64,000 nucleotides of DNA. Origin: Talaromyces rugulosus (lineage: Eukaryota; Ascomycota; Eurotiomycetes; Eurotiales; Trichocomaceae). Positions 35,275 to 47,638 of this stretch are shown one piece after another. How positions within the stretch are numbered: position 1 is the first letter of the stretch; each line of letters begins with the position of its first letter. A program made the translations under genes and the position numbers. The notes under the pieces are model-generated. The model saw only the letters and a program-made list of their open reading frames with translations, was not told where the DNA came from and made no database searches. Where the stretch lies: NCBI RefSeq assembly GCF_013368755.1, contig NC_049564.1, positions 5,154,001 through 5,218,000 on the forward strand. Direction: 5' to 3'.

Positions 35275-37376
35275 ATGCGGTCCGAGGATGCATCATCAAC
35301 AAGAACAAACGGCCGGTTCGACACATCAAACGGGCTGGCTATGAGCCCTCGGGGCAAGGCCAGCAGAGCCGGGTCGCTGAACGGGAAAGCATCCGCCCAC
35401 CCCAACGGACAAACGGCGACCAACGGCTCGGTGAAATCGCCCGTCTTGTCACCAACATATTTCGGCCACGACCGAGAGGAAGTTACCCGGATTTTAATAC
35501 AGAGCTTGCACGATCTGGGGTATAGTGGTGCTGCGGCTTCTCTGTCGAGAGAAAGTGGCTATGAGCTGGAAAGTCCAGCAGTGGCCGCCTTCCGTAGTGC
35601 CGTGCTGGATGGGCAATGGGCAGAGGCGGAACATGTTCTGCTGGAATCCTTTGACGTAAGCGACGCCGATGATGAGCCTTCACCGCCAGCATGGGGGAAG
35701 CTTTCTCTCGCCGAAAGCGCCGACAGGAACGAAATGCTCTTTCTTCTACGACAACAAAAGTTCTTGGAGTTCCTCGAGGCTCGAGATCTAGGGGCTGCCT
35801 TGATGGTTCTTCGCCAGGAACTCACGCCCTTGAACCACAATATCGCACAGCTCCATGCTCTGTCAAGGTAAAAATCGTCGCCCACCTTTTTACAATGAGT
35901 AAGCAGCTAATAATGCACAGTTTATTAATGTGCCCCATTGAACATTTACAAGAGCAGGCTGGCTGGGACGGCTCAATAGGGTCGTCCCGGGAATTGCTCC
36001 TCTCAGAACTCTCCAGTAAGTTCGTTGTTATGTAGTTAGTTTCTAAATGCTAACTTGCACAGCTTTCATATCCCCCTCCGTGATGATCCCAGACCACCGT
36101 CTTGCCGTCCTTTTGGACCACGTGAAGCAAAATCAGGTCAACCAATGTGTCTACCACAACACTGCATCTGTGCCTTCTCTGTATTGCGATCATATCTGTG
36201 ACCGAAACGCATTCCCGCGCCACACCACTGTCCAACTCACCAAGCACACTGACGAAGTTTGGTATGTCGAATTTTCGCATGATGGAACGAAACTTGCCAC
36301 AGCAAGCAAGGACCACTCCGTTATTATATACGACGCAACGGACAACTTTTCTATTATCCATAGATTGCTGGAGCACGAAAAACCCGTGGCCTACGCTACG
36401 TGGAGTCCGGACGATTCGAAATTGATCACTTGCTCTCAAGACAAGAAGGCTAAAGTGTGGGATGTTGAGGTATGGGTTCTCACCAACAAAAAGAGTTTGC
36501 TTCATTTGACTAACTTCTTTAGACCGGTCGGTGTTTGTTGACCATCGAACAGCATTCCGAGCCCGTGACTGCAGCTGCGTGGGCTCCTGATGGCGAATCC
36601 TTTGTGACGGCTTCACTAGACTCCAAGGCGCAACTTTGCCATTGGGGGATGCGAAGCCATCGACCATTATATGTGTGGGCCGGGGGCTTTCGAGTACAAG
36701 ACTGTGCCATCACACCGGACGGCTCCCGATTAATTGCTGCTGATGAGATTGGAAAACTGCACGTGTACAATTTTGAAACACATGCCGAAGAGTACTGTCT
36801 TCCGCTGAGGAGTAAAGCCACGTCAGTAAGTGTCAGCAACGATTCGAAACACATCCTGATCAACATGGCCGAGGGTCAAATCCACCTCGTCGACCTCGAA
36901 ACAACCGAAATAGTGCGTCGTTTCCGTGGCCAAAAACAGGGAGAATTTGTAATCCGAGGCGGATTTGGCGGGGCTGCAGAGAACTTCGTCGTCAGTGGAA
37001 GTGAAGGTAGGCTAGCCCAGTCGAGACCAAAAGAGGACGAATTGGCGCTAATAGCACTGTATAGATTCCCATGTCTACATTTGGCACAAGGAGAATAGTA
37101 CCCTTGTGGAAGTATTGGAGGGGCATACAAAAGGCTGTGTGAATGCTGTCTCTTGGAACCCTACTAATGCGAGCATGTTTGCATCTGCTGGTGACGACTG
37201 CATCGTGCGAGTGTAAGATTGACCTTTTTTGCCTTTGAAATTGTACCCCTACTAACCCATGCTCTAGCTGGACTCGTGAATCGCCTAGTGAATCTAGCTT
37301 TGGGAAAAACAGGCTGTCCGCATCGAACGGATTCACCCGAACGAGCGCCCTTCGATCGACGTCGGGTCTTTTTTAG
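35275..37376 (+). CDS. Gid7/WDR26-type WD40 subunit of the GID/CTLH ubiquitin ligase
   Basis: WD40 scaffold of the GID/CTLH E3 ligase that marks gluconeogenic enzymes for degradation in yeast. Exons from the first ATG: 35275-35867, 35921-36015, 36063-36469, 36523-37006, 37065-37212, 37268-37376 (611 aa). The LisH-CTLH part reads REEVTRILIQSLHDLGYSG, then ESPAVAAFRSAVLDGQWAEA and LLRQQKFLEFLEARDLGAAL. Repeats follow (HTDEVWYVEFSHDGTKLATA, VAYATWSPDDSKLITC, DKKAKVWD, HTKGCVNAVSWNPTN, DDCIVRVW). All introns are 47-58 nt and phases agree. The true N-terminus is uncertain: the frame stays open 531 nt upstream without an ATG. Confidence 0.9.
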
Positions 37377-38117
37377 AGGCCCCTCTCCAGGAAGTTCAGA
37401 TAGACTCTGAACTGTGTTCCAGTTCCTGGCGATACTGAGAATGCATGCAGCGAGGGGCTTAATTATATGACGTTGTGGCAGCTCATGGAGTTCCATCAGC
37501 AAATCACATGAACCACCCCATTCATCCATTATATTCGGAATTACAAACCCCACGCCTTGGCTTCTGATTTTATATTGTCTTTGCATATATTCGACTGCAC
37601 ATTTTACCTCGAAATTCATTCCAGGGCCCTTTGGTCGAAATCCAGAGCACTAGTACAGCACAACAATTTGATATTTGGAGGATGGTCTCTATTTCTTGTT
37701 CTCCTTTTGAGACGCTCATATGGGGAATCTACAACCTAGAGGGGTATGATTGGGGCCACTGCCGGTCAAACCGGAGTTATTGTTTCCTTTTTATCCATTT
37801 ATTACCATGGATTTTTGCCGTATCTCTTTTGGTTCTTGGCCGGTATATTTTGATAGCTTTGCGTCTGGTGTCAGCCATGACGAGACTGGTCTGTTTCTCT
37901 ATACGATATAATACGATCTTTATCAATTGAAGCAAATGTACCAGCTGGAGTTTAGATGGTGAGCAGCTTAGCAAGGTGAATACGATAACAATAAAACCTG
38001 GAAGTCTGATGTCGATGAGTCAATTGGAGTACATGTGTATACATATGTATCAGCGCTGTCAAGTGTATAGCACTTGAGTACACATATATAGTATGTATTC
38101 ACTAGGTTCCAAATGTC
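37377..38117. other. Intergenic between convergent genes
   Basis: 741 nt of AT-rich DNA holding both 3' UTRs; short open frames show no domain. Confidence 0.5.
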
Positions 38118-39697
38118 TCATTTTTGCCCTTCCGACCTTAATATGGCCTCGGTAGCCTTCAAAGCTCCCGTGATCGTAAAAGAAACAACCGGCGAGAGCA
38201 TGTACATAACCTACAGCCAGTCAGTTTTTCCCCATCAGGGTCAAAGTACATACATACGGCCAAAACCTTTGCAATCGCCATCTTCTCCAATTCTGATACC
38301 TCGCCTAGCTCGGTCAGCCCCGAGATGATCAGGGCCGGCGGTCCGGTCGGCATCACCATCATACTGAACCAAAGGATTGGGTCGCGTGGGAGGATTTTCG
38401 TGTAGCGGATGAATAGATAGAGGGATGAAATGCTGATTCTGCATGATCTGGTGTGAGTATATATATATATATATATATATATCGAGCAATAAAGGCGAGT
38501 AAAGAGTAAGAAAGGGGATACACACGCTGGCCAAACGATCAAGCGGACGCAAAAAATCACGAGAAGAGCTCTCACTGGAACATTTCCCGAGTGTTTGGAG
38601 CGTCGCATCTTCTCAAAGCTGACGCCGAGTTTGCATCCAACCAAGAAAACCTGGAGACTGGTGAACAGGCCGCCGATATTCTCGATGCTGGAGGTCAGCC
38701 ATGCGTGAAAGATGCCGCCATCCTCGTACGATGCGAAAAACGCGTGATGGAGTTTCGGCACTAGCCCGACAAGAACACCAGTCACTGTGCAAAGAAGAGC
38801 AGCATCGAGAAACGGTGAATCGATTGCGTTTAGGCCTCTTCGCAACGTTTTGGGGAAGAATGAGAATATGTAGCGTATTGCACTGTGGGTGTTGTGTCGT
38901 GCAATCTGTACACGGGTTGGTAGGAGGGAGGTATGTTCGTTGGCTGCTTCTTCCTCCTCTTGCTCTGTTGGCAAGTGAGTGGCTCCATTGCAGGTGTTGT
39001 GGTTATTGTTACTGCTGTTATCTTGCTGCTGCTGCTGCTGCACGTTCGTCGTTTGATTCTCCGAGTCAACGTCGTCTTCCGGCTGCCGATTACGGCCCTC
39101 GTTGCCCATGTCACGCAACATGCGCGGTCCGATTGCGTACGAGATTGTCTTTGTAGTCACTGCACAGACGAGAAAGTAAGACTGGGCACGGTTCACCGCG
39201 TCTTTTTGGGTTTGCCCGGGAGGAGTGATCAAGCTCAAACTTCCGGTGGACTGCAGAGTCTCCAGGAGGAGAAGGGGCAGGGAGCTGGTGTTGTTAGAGG
39301 ACACTGTGGGAGTCACCCACTGAGGGAGCCGGAGTAGTCGTGAAAGTATATAGCCCATGACGACGGATATAGCCGTGTATGAAATCGCCCATACTTTTTT
39401 GATAATCAGCGCCTTCCCCATCCTTCCGATATTATTAGAATTTGGTGGGAAAAACGCACTGAATACGGGGACATAGTTCATAGCAATTCCAATGTGTAGC
39501 TCGGACCCCAGTTTCACCATGATCAATGCTGGCAGGAAGAGCCTGACGCAAAGACCGGACATGTCGTTGATGGTTTTTTCGTGGATGATGTTGGCCTGGC
39601 GAGCGATGATGCCGTACAGCAAGGTCAGGAGCACGGATGTGCAGGCCTGCAGCGCACCCAAGAAGGGCGCCGCTGTGCCATCCTCTAGGCTAGGCAT
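38118..39697 (-). CDS. PIN-like auxin-efflux-carrier family membrane protein
   Basis: Multi-pass membrane transporter of the auxin efflux carrier superfamily. Fungal members usually sit in the ER; substrate unknown. Exons: 39460-39697, 38526-39393, 38258-38438, 38118-38210 (459 aa). The N-terminal bundle has FLGALQACTSVLLTLLYGII and LCVRLFLPALIMVKLGSEL. Exon 2 opens with WAISYTAISVVMGYILSRLL and contains NTSSLPLLLLETL. A Gln/Asn/Glu-rich loop (poly-Gln, EQEEEEAANEHTSLLPTR) separates the halves. The C-terminal bundle has MMVMPTGPPALIISGLTEL, the family hallmark. Intron 2 (87 nt) contains an AT repeat. The last intron is 47 nt, and skipping it would give an unrelated tail. A start at 39889 is possible but unneeded. 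Confidence 0.87.
38458..38482. repeat. AT dinucleotide microsatellite
   Basis: About twelve AT units inside the second intron of the PIN-like carrier gene; read through, it would encode alternating Ile/Tyr, which is a sign that it is intronic. Confidence 0.9.
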
Positions 39698-40575
39698 ATC
39701 GAAATGTGTCTGCACGCTGGAACAGACAGACGGGCTGGATGGTATTATCTCATGAGAGGCTCGCACATCGCAAAGTTGTGTTGGTTGGAGTAGCTCTAGA
39801 GAGGTCCGGATGGCGTCATGGTTACCACATGGACGAAAGGATTGATAAGCATCGATACAGTTATGCATGAAGATGTGGAATCTGCGCAAAAGACATTATC
39901 TCTGTTGGAGCGCGTGTTGATGATGGCATCGTCGTCTTCGTCAGATCACATAGAAGCGCGATTCTCTTCACGTACGACGACTCGAGCTGTCAGGACAGAC
40001 AGAAGAGCTGCCTCTTTCTCCATTGCGCCGTCCGACCATGGCATAAGACCGAATCAACGAGTCGTAGAGCTGCTCTGTGTTGTATATCATATCTTGTAAC
40101 ATGAAGGATGCTCGGGTATGACGATGACGCTATAGCATATGCTGCATACATAGCACGTCGCCGACGGGGTTAGTCAACTCGACAACAACAACGACGTAAA
40201 AAAGACACCACCACCACTCCCCTGCCACCATTGTACAGAAGCAAACAGCGTATGCTCGGGCTCGGACTGCACCTCGGACGACCTCAGCTCAAGGGCCGCC
40301 GGTCGCTGCTGGACCTGATCGCTCACGGCGCAAGCGTCGAGACGGACTTTCCCGCTTCGAGCTCTGCGACTCCACCTGACCTGCTGCCGGGGCTCCTGCC
40401 ACCGCTGCCCGCAACTCCAACAAGAACCTCACCTCCAACGTACAGCAACAACAGCAGCAACAACAGCGCGGCTCTCTCCATCGCTGCCTCCTCCAGCAGC
40501 CCCGAAATTCCTCTCGTCGACTTGCAGACGCCTGCCTCTTCTCCGCCTTTGTCGCCGTCGCCCGCTCCTCCCGCC
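39698..40575. other. Intergenic, divergent promoters; upstream in-frame ATG
   Basis: 878 nt between the carrier and V-ATPase genes. The last 324 nt are open in the V-ATPase frame and begin with an ATG at 40252. The translation is Pro/Ser-rich and unlike any V-ATPase sequence, so I keep it as leader. Confidence 0.5.
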
Positions 40576-42558
40576 ATGGCGCCCCAGTCAGGTGAAGACC
40601 AGGATGGCGCCATCTTCTCTATCTCTGGCCCTGTCATCGTGGCCGAGCACATGATCGGATGTGCCATGTACGAGCTGGTCAGTAGCCATTTCGCAGAACT
40701 CTAGCAGCCCCCGTTTACTGATTGATTCTCTCTGCAGTGCCACGTCGGCCATGACAGACTCGTCGGCGAAGTCATTCGTATTGAAGCAGATAAAGCGACT
40801 ATCCAGGTTTATGAAGAGACCGCCGGTGTCACTGTTGGAGACCCTGTCGTGCGGACGGGCAAGCCCCTGTCCGTGGAGCTGGGCCCCGGTCTCATGGAGA
40901 CTATCTACGATGGTATTCAGCGCCCGCTCAAGGGCATTTCAGAAGCATCGGGCAGCATCTACATCCCCCGTGGTGTTTCTGTGCCGGCTCTGGACCGCGA
41001 GAAGAAATGGGACTTCAAACCGACCAAGAAGGTTGGTGATATGATTACTGGAGGCGACATCTGGGGTATCGTTCATGAGAACTCCCTGCTCAACGAACAC
41101 AAAATCCTTCTCCCTCCCCGCGCTCGGGGCACGATTACCAAGATCGCCGCTGCCGGCAGCTACACCGTTGACGAGAAGATTCTTGAGATCGAATTTGACG
41201 GCAAGAAGAGCGAACATGGCATGATGCACACCTGGCCCGTCCGTGTCCCGCGACCAGTGAACGACAAGCTGCCGTCCGACTCGCCTTTCATTGTCGGCCA
41301 GCGAGTGCTGGACTCTCTGTTCCCTAGTGTGCAAGGTGGAACCGTCTGCATTCCTGGAGCTTTCGGATGCGGCAAGACCGTCATTTCCCAGTCCGTGTCC
41401 AAGTTCTCCAACAGTGATATCATTGTCTACGTTGGGTGCGGTGAGCGCGGAAACGAGATGGCTGAAGTCTTGATGGATTTCCCAGAGGTGGGTTTGATTT
41501 GCGTCAGCTAGCCTCCTATGTGTCTATTGTGCTAATATGAGTAACAGCTGTCCATTGATATCGATGGCCGTAAAGAGCCTATCATGAAGCGCACATGTCT
41601 CATTGCCAACACTTCCAACATGCCCGTGGCTGCCCGGGAAGCTTCTATCTACACTGGTATCACTGTTGCTGAGTACTTCCGTGACCAAGGAAAAAATGTT
41701 GCCATGATGGCGGACTCCAGTTCCCGTTGGGCCGAAGCCCTGCGTGAAATCTCCGGTCGTCTTGGAGAAATGCCTGCGGACCAGGGTTTCCCGGCTTATC
41801 TAGGTGCCAAGCTTGCCTCCTTCTACGAGCGAGCCGGCAAGTCTATTGCCTTGGGAAGCCCCGAGCGCGAAGGAAGTGTCAGCATTGTCGGTGCCGTCAG
41901 TCCTCCTGGTGGCGATTTCTCCGACCCCGTCACCACCAGCACCTTGAACATTGTGCAGGTCTTCTGGGGCCTCGACAAGAAGCTGGCCCAACGTAAGCAC
42001 TTTCCTTCGATCAACACTTCGGCGTCTTACAGCAAATACACCACCATTTTGGACAAGTACTACGAAAAGGAACACCCAGAGTTCCCGCGACTTCGCGACA
42101 AGATCAGGGAGCTGTTGACAACCTCTGAAGCGCTTGACCAGGTCGTGCAGCTGGTCGGGAAGTCTGCGCTGGGTGACGGGGATAAGATCACCCTGGATGT
42201 GGCAGCGCTACTGAAGGATGACTTTTTGCAGCAAAACGGCTACAGTGACTACGACCAGTTCTGTCCTTTGTGGAAGACTCAATACATGATGAAGGCGTTC
42301 ATGGGGTACCATGACGAGGCACAGAAAGCTGTTTCGCAAGGCCAGAATTGGGCTAGGATCCGCGAATCGACCGCAGACATCCAGACCGCGCTGCGAAGCA
42401 TGAAGTTTGAGGTCCCCGAGGACGAAAAGGCCGTCTCTGCCAAGGTTTGTCCATCCATCCAATTGCGGTATCGCCCGTATTTTTACTAACTTTCGCCACA
42501 GTACGAGAAGCTGCTGCAAGACATGTCGGAGCGATTTGCCTCTGTGTCTGATGAGTAG
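40576..42558 (+). CDS. vma1: V-type ATPase catalytic subunit A (Vma1)
   Basis: Catalytic subunit of the V1 sector that hydrolyses ATP to acidify vacuoles. Exons: 40576-40677, 40738-41487, 41548-42444, 42502-42558 (601 aa). N-terminal barrel: [20 protein letters not shown]. Walker A is GAFGCGKT near residue 240, uninterrupted, so the intein found in yeast Vma1 is absent. Also seen: [40 protein letters not shown] (Walker B region) and [13 protein letters not shown]. The ATG at 40576 (GCCATGG) matches the family start MAPQ. An in-frame ATG at 40252 could add 108 Pro/Ser-rich residues, unusual for this family. Introns are 57-60 nt. Confidence 0.96.
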
Positions 42559-43093
42559 GCAGGGGTCCTGCTGTAGTATATGTGACAGTCGATGTTATTA
42601 CCCAAATATTTCCTGAATAGTTACAACCGTTGGTGTTTCCCCTATCTCTGTGTAGAGCCGTAGTCAGTCAGGCAGCAGAATTATGTAGTTTGTTTGATGG
42701 CTGCCTGGCGGCGGCCCATTATTACTAAGATTGTAAGAGTGTAAGAGTGTAAGATTGTAAAATCGACGAGCACTTTTTTAGTAGTAGTAGTAGTAGTAGT
42801 AGTAGTGACTTGTTCCTGGTGACCTCGGCGGGTCATGTTATGAGCGGACTCGGGCCCGTGGCGACTGCGACCACCTGGCCCGTTAAGCGTTAAGGCGTTA
42901 GTTAGTTAACGCTGCGGCCTGCAGCAGCAGTTCACTTATCTAACACAACCCACAATAATCCTCCCCCCCCCATCAACGTCAACAGCACCGAACAACTTCC
43001 AACACCCTCAACATCTATCCCCGCCCCATCGCTGTCTGTTCTGCTGCTGTCTTGAGAGCGACTGCACGCCCACAGCTACCTCCGTCCGCCAGC
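42559..43093. other. Intergenic with GTA repeat
   Basis: 535 nt. A GTA trinucleotide repeat lies at 42779-42807; C-rich leader just before the vps1 ATG. No gene seen. Confidence 0.5.
42779..42807. repeat. GTA trinucleotide microsatellite
   Basis: Nine to ten perfect GTA/TAG units in the V-ATPase 3' region. Confidence 0.9.
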
Positions 43094-45541
43094 ATGGCAA
43101 CCTCTCCTTCTAGTGTTTCGTGCGCACTCCCTATCTGTCGGTTACCTGACCTACAACACGAACCCTGGCTAACTAAAACACTCGCACCTGCAGGATCAAC
43201 GTCAACGACCCCGGGCTGATCTCCCTGGTGAACAAGCTTCAGGATGTATTTTCCACAGTAGGAGTACGTGCCCCGTATGCGCTCGACCGCTGCCGATGTC
43301 GCCAAACTGACTGTTCTGTCCCCCTAGGTCCAAAACCCAATCGACTTGCCACAGATCGCCGTCGTCGGCTCCCAGTCGAGCGGAAAGAGTTCGGTGCTGG
43401 AAAATATTGTCGGGCGAGATTTGTGAGTGATAATGGCTACAAGCGAGCCACCTGTATCTCGTCAAAACAACGCGCTGACCTGTCTAGTCTGCCCCGAGGC
43501 TCCGGTATCGTCACCCGTCGACCCCTGATCCTCCAACTCATCAACAAACCGCCGAGCAAGCCCCAGACGAATGGTACGACAGACGAGAAGTCGGTCGAAG
43601 GCACTACCGACACTGCCGCCAATATCGACGAGTACGGCGAGTTCCTGCACATCCCCGGACAAAAGTTCTACGACTTCAACAAGATCCGAGAGGAGATTGT
43701 CCGCGAGACAGAGAGCAAAGTCGGTCGCAATGCCGGTATCTCGCCAGTCCCGATCAACCTGCGCATATACTCGCCGAACGTGCTTACCCTGACCCTCGTC
43801 GATTTGCCTGGTTTGACCAAGGTGCCCGTTGGCGACCAGCCCAAGGATATTGAGAAGCAAATCCGAGAAATGGTGTTGAAATACATCAGCAAGCCAAATG
43901 CGATCGTCCTCGCCGTCACCGCCGCCAACCAGGACTTGGCCAACTCCGACGGCTTGCAACTAGCTCGTGAAGTCGATCCCGAGGGCCAGCGCACCATTGG
44001 TGTCTTGACAAAGGTCGATTTGATGGACGAAGGCACAGATGTCGTGGATATTCTTGCAGGCAGGATCATCCCGCTTCGCTTGGGCTATGTCCCCGTGGTC
44101 AACAGAGGTCAGCGGGACATTGAAAACAAGAGACCTATTTCGTATGCTCTCGAGCACGAGAAGAACTTTTTCGAGAGTCACAAAGCATACCGCAACAAGG
44201 CATCTTACTGTGGTACCCCTTATCTGGCCAGGAAACTTAACTTGGTAAGTTCCGATCGGAGCATCCACCCGAGCAAGTCGCTGATCGTCTAGATTCTCAT
44301 GATGCACATCAAACAAACCCTTCCCGACATCAAAGGCAGAATAACTTCGTCCCTTCAAAAATACAGCTCAGAACTATCGCAGCTGGGTGACTCGATTCTC
44401 GGAAACAACGGCAACATAGTTCTGAATATCATCACAGAGTTCAGTAACGAATACCGAACTGTGTTGGAGGGTAACAATTACGAGCTCTCTTCTATTGAAT
44501 TGTCTGGAGGTGCTCGTATCAGCTTCGTGTTCCACGAGCTTTACTCCAACGGAGTCAAGGCCGTTGACCCCTTTGATCAGGTCAAGGATGTCGATATTCG
44601 TACCCTCCTATACAACTCGTCCGGTCCGTCGCCTGCGCTTTTCGTGGGCACCACCGCTTTTGAGGTTATTGTCAAGCAACAAATCAAGCGACTGGAAGAC
44701 CCTTCGCTCAAGTGTGTTTCGCTCGTCTATGATGAACTCGTCCGTATTCTTGGTCAACTTTTGAACAAGGGTCTGTTCCGCCGGTATCCAATGTTGAAAG
44801 AGAAATTCCACGCCGTGGTGATTCAGTTCTTCAAAAAGTCCATGGAGCCCTGCAACAAACTTGTGAAGGACCTCGTCAGCATGGAATCTTGCTACATCAA
44901 CACTGCTAACCCGGACTTCTTGAACGGCCACCGCGCAATGGCGATTGTCAATGACCGTCAACAGGCTAGCAAGCCCACTCAGGTTGACCCTAAGACTGGA
45001 AAGCCTCTGCCACAGCGTGCGACCAGCCCGTCGTTGGATGCGGAGCCACCCAAGGACAACGGATTCTTTGGCAGTTTCTTTGCCTCCAAGAATAAGAAGA
45101 AGATGGCAGCTATGGAGGCTCCGCCGCCGTCGTTGAAGGCATCGGGCACACTGAACGAGCGGGAGAACATTGAAGTTGAAGTGATCAGTAAGTTTAGAAT
45201 TTTTTTTTTTGTTAAGAGCATTTTACTAACGTGTCTAGAACTCTTGATCAACTCATACTTTAACATTGTCAAGCGGAATGTGATTGACATGGTCCCCAAG
45301 GCGATCATGTACACACTTGTGCAGTAAGTGTTTTATTTATAAATTATGTATGTTTTTCTAACAGTCGTGCAGGTTTTCCAAGGACGAAATGCAACGTGAA
45401 TTACTTGAGAACATGTACCGCAACACGGAGCTGGATGAACTACTCAAAGAGAGCGAATACACGATTCGCCGCCGAAAGGAATGCCAGCAGATGGTGGAGA
45501 GCTTAACACGAGCCAACGAGATTGTCGCCCAGGTTCAGTAG
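43094..45541 (+). CDS. vps1: Dynamin-like GTPase Vps1 (vacuolar protein sorting)
   Basis: Dynamin-related GTPase that tubulates and cuts membranes in Golgi-to-vacuole sorting, endocytosis and peroxisome fission. Seven exons: 43094-43119, 43194-43263, 43328-43422, 43488-44244, 44293-45187, 45239-45323, 45373-45541 (698 aa). GTPase motifs: GSQSSGKSS (P-loop), [15 protein letters not shown] (switch I), DLPGLTK (G3), TKVDLMD (G4). The middle domain follows, then a short insert rich in Pro/Lys ([15 protein letters not shown]) instead of a PH domain. The GED ends the protein ([20 protein letters not shown]). Exon 1 is only 26 nt (MATSPSSVS); its GTGCGC donor is the only phase-compatible one. Lack of PH and proline-rich tail fits Vps1 rather than classical dynamin. 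Confidence 0.95.
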
Positions 45542-45897
45542 AATAGACGGAATTCTTTTACATTTGCACGACTTGCACGATTTACAGTTTCAAAAAGGCT
45601 TCCCCCCTCGGTCTTGAGTCGTTTCGTTTTTTGGCGATGTTGGGACTTTGTTGTTGTTGATGGTGTCTGGCTTTACGTTTTTTTGTGGTTTTTATTCTAT
45701 AATTTGCTTTCCTCAAACCGCAGAGCTGCATGATGTGTTATATGACGATGCGTGTATCGTTATATCATCTACTTGTATACGATGATGTGCCTTTTATTTA
45801 TGCCCTGGCCTGACCCGACCTTTTGTTATTGTTACTTGAGCGCAATAATGATCAATTGTTAGATAACTTTATATTTCTTACATTTCTATTTTACCTG
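45542..45897. other. Intergenic between convergent genes
   Basis: 356 nt of T-rich DNA holding two 3' UTRs; nothing else seen. Confidence 0.5.
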
Positions 45898-46978
45898 TTA
45901 TTTGGCAATGCTGGATTGGTCATGTCTATAAGTATAGTACCATCCTTCGGACCCGATATCTTGCCGGACTTTGTAGTTGTCCTCAGCGACATCTAACACA
46001 GACATGTCCAAATCAACAACGATATAGCCCTCTTCGGCACCCATGCTTTTGACAGGTCCAATAAATGGAAGCACAACCCGCGACATTCCGAGGAACGTAT
46101 CACTCGGCCCCGCTGCGTTGGCGAAAATAATAGCGCATGTGTTTTCGAAGCAGCGAGATGTCAGTGTCGAGTCGAGAAAGAGGCGCTCGCTTTCTGGGTT
46201 TATTGCGAGTCCTGCCGGTGTTGCATCCAGTTTACCCCCTGAAAACTATTAACACATGGAAGTGAAATAAGGAATTGAAATTCTTACAAAAAGTAGGGAT
46301 AATGATTATCTCCGCTCCCTTGGCAATCAGCTCTCTAAACGCCTCCGGGAAAGCCAGATCCCAGCAAATTAACAAACCGACCTTACCTAGATCTGTTTGA
46401 ATAACCTCATGAGGATCAGTTCCGCTCGAAGTCAGGTGCGGTCGTTCCGGGTGCCAGATGTTTTTCTTGCGGTATTTGCCCAAGATTTGTCCCGCGGAGG
46501 AGATAAAGTATGCAGTGTTGTACAACAAAATATCGCTGTCTTCGTTTGAATTCCCTTTGTGAGACTTTGGGTGAGCTTCTATAATCGTGCCGGGGACGAT
46601 GTTGATATTCAGCTTTTTGGCGAGGGCGCAGTATGAGTCCAGGTAAGTTTTGTATTGAACTGCGAGAGATGCAAAGAGGGGGGACTCAGGGGCCCAGCCA
46701 TAGAGGTGATATCTGCATTTGTTAGTGTTATATTTCGAGAGTGAATTCAAAGGCTAGGAGACCGACTCTGGGAGAACAGCAACACTGGCGCCGTCGGAAG
46801 CAGCGGAAGTAATGTATGAAATTGCTTGAGAATGATTGTACTCGGGGTCAAGATTCTATTCCACGTATGTGCATATTAACATTTTGTTTCTGTAAGAGAT
46901 ATACTATCAGACAAATGATATGGGTAGACGTACCTTGATATGCCATTGAATGACGGCAACCTTGTGTACTGGCGCCAT
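45898..46978 (-). CDS. Nitrilase-superfamily amidohydrolase
   Basis: Carbon-nitrogen hydrolase acting on a nitrile or amide. Exons: 46934-46978, 46767-46855, 46288-46712, 45898-46238 (299 aa). The Glu-Lys-Cys triad is visible: E45 in LPEYHLYGW (built across an intron), K127 in GKYRKKNIW, and C161 in VGLLICWDLAFPE. After the triad come IIIIPTFW and CFENTCAIIFANAAG. The third intron must end at TTTTCAG (46239); the earlier TAG acceptor breaks the frame, while this one restores the usual PTFW. The second intron begins with the weak donor GTCGGT. Substrate is unknown; the family spans omega-amidases to aliphatic nitrilases, and the ICWDLAFPE loop does not settle it. Confidence 0.87.
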
Positions 46979-47638
46979 AATTAGCTGCTTTACTGCAAAC
47001 TCCGTCAGCTGTATTGCTGTGTCAGTCAGTAAAGTTAGTATCACAAATTGTCGACAGAGAATTGTAGTTGAACAAAGTTAGTACATGATGATATCGTCAT
47101 GCGTAGACGCGGGGAACAGGGCCCACTGTTATACTTACATGTGCCATCATTGGCTGTATATCGCCGAGATAGGGCAGAAGGGGCACTTTAATTGGCCTGT
47201 TCCTCCGATGCAGAAACGTTGTTCTGCTTATCTTAGTTTATCGACAATAGAACTTTCAAAACAATTGATCAATCTGGTTTTTATTCCATTCTGTCAACTG
47301 GTTTTTTGTATGGGTTTGTTGGCCGCTTTGTACAAAAGAGGTTGGCCACGAGCAGAAACGAGAGAAAAAGCCGATGCATAAAAAGACGAAAAATAATAGA
47401 CGAGCAGAAAACAAGACAATTTTGAGCATGACGCAGCAAAAACACTATGTACACAACCCGACGAGAAGAGTTGTTCAATTTTTGATCAGTGAACATAGCC
47501 AAAAAAGACACACAATGAAAAACGAAAACGGAAAAATAAACATGTAAAAGAGAGTACATGCATCAGCCCCCTAGTATTCACGTCAAGCTAGAGATATTCA
47601 CGCCCCTTCAAAACCCTAGCTGCAATCAAGTCCACAGT
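46979..47638. other. Intergenic
   Basis: 660 nt, A-rich between 47360 and 47550. No domain-bearing frame was found. Confidence 0.5.

Noticed and set aside
41340..41420. Intein in the V-ATPase A subunit
   Set aside because: The Walker A region [13 protein letters not shown] is continuous.
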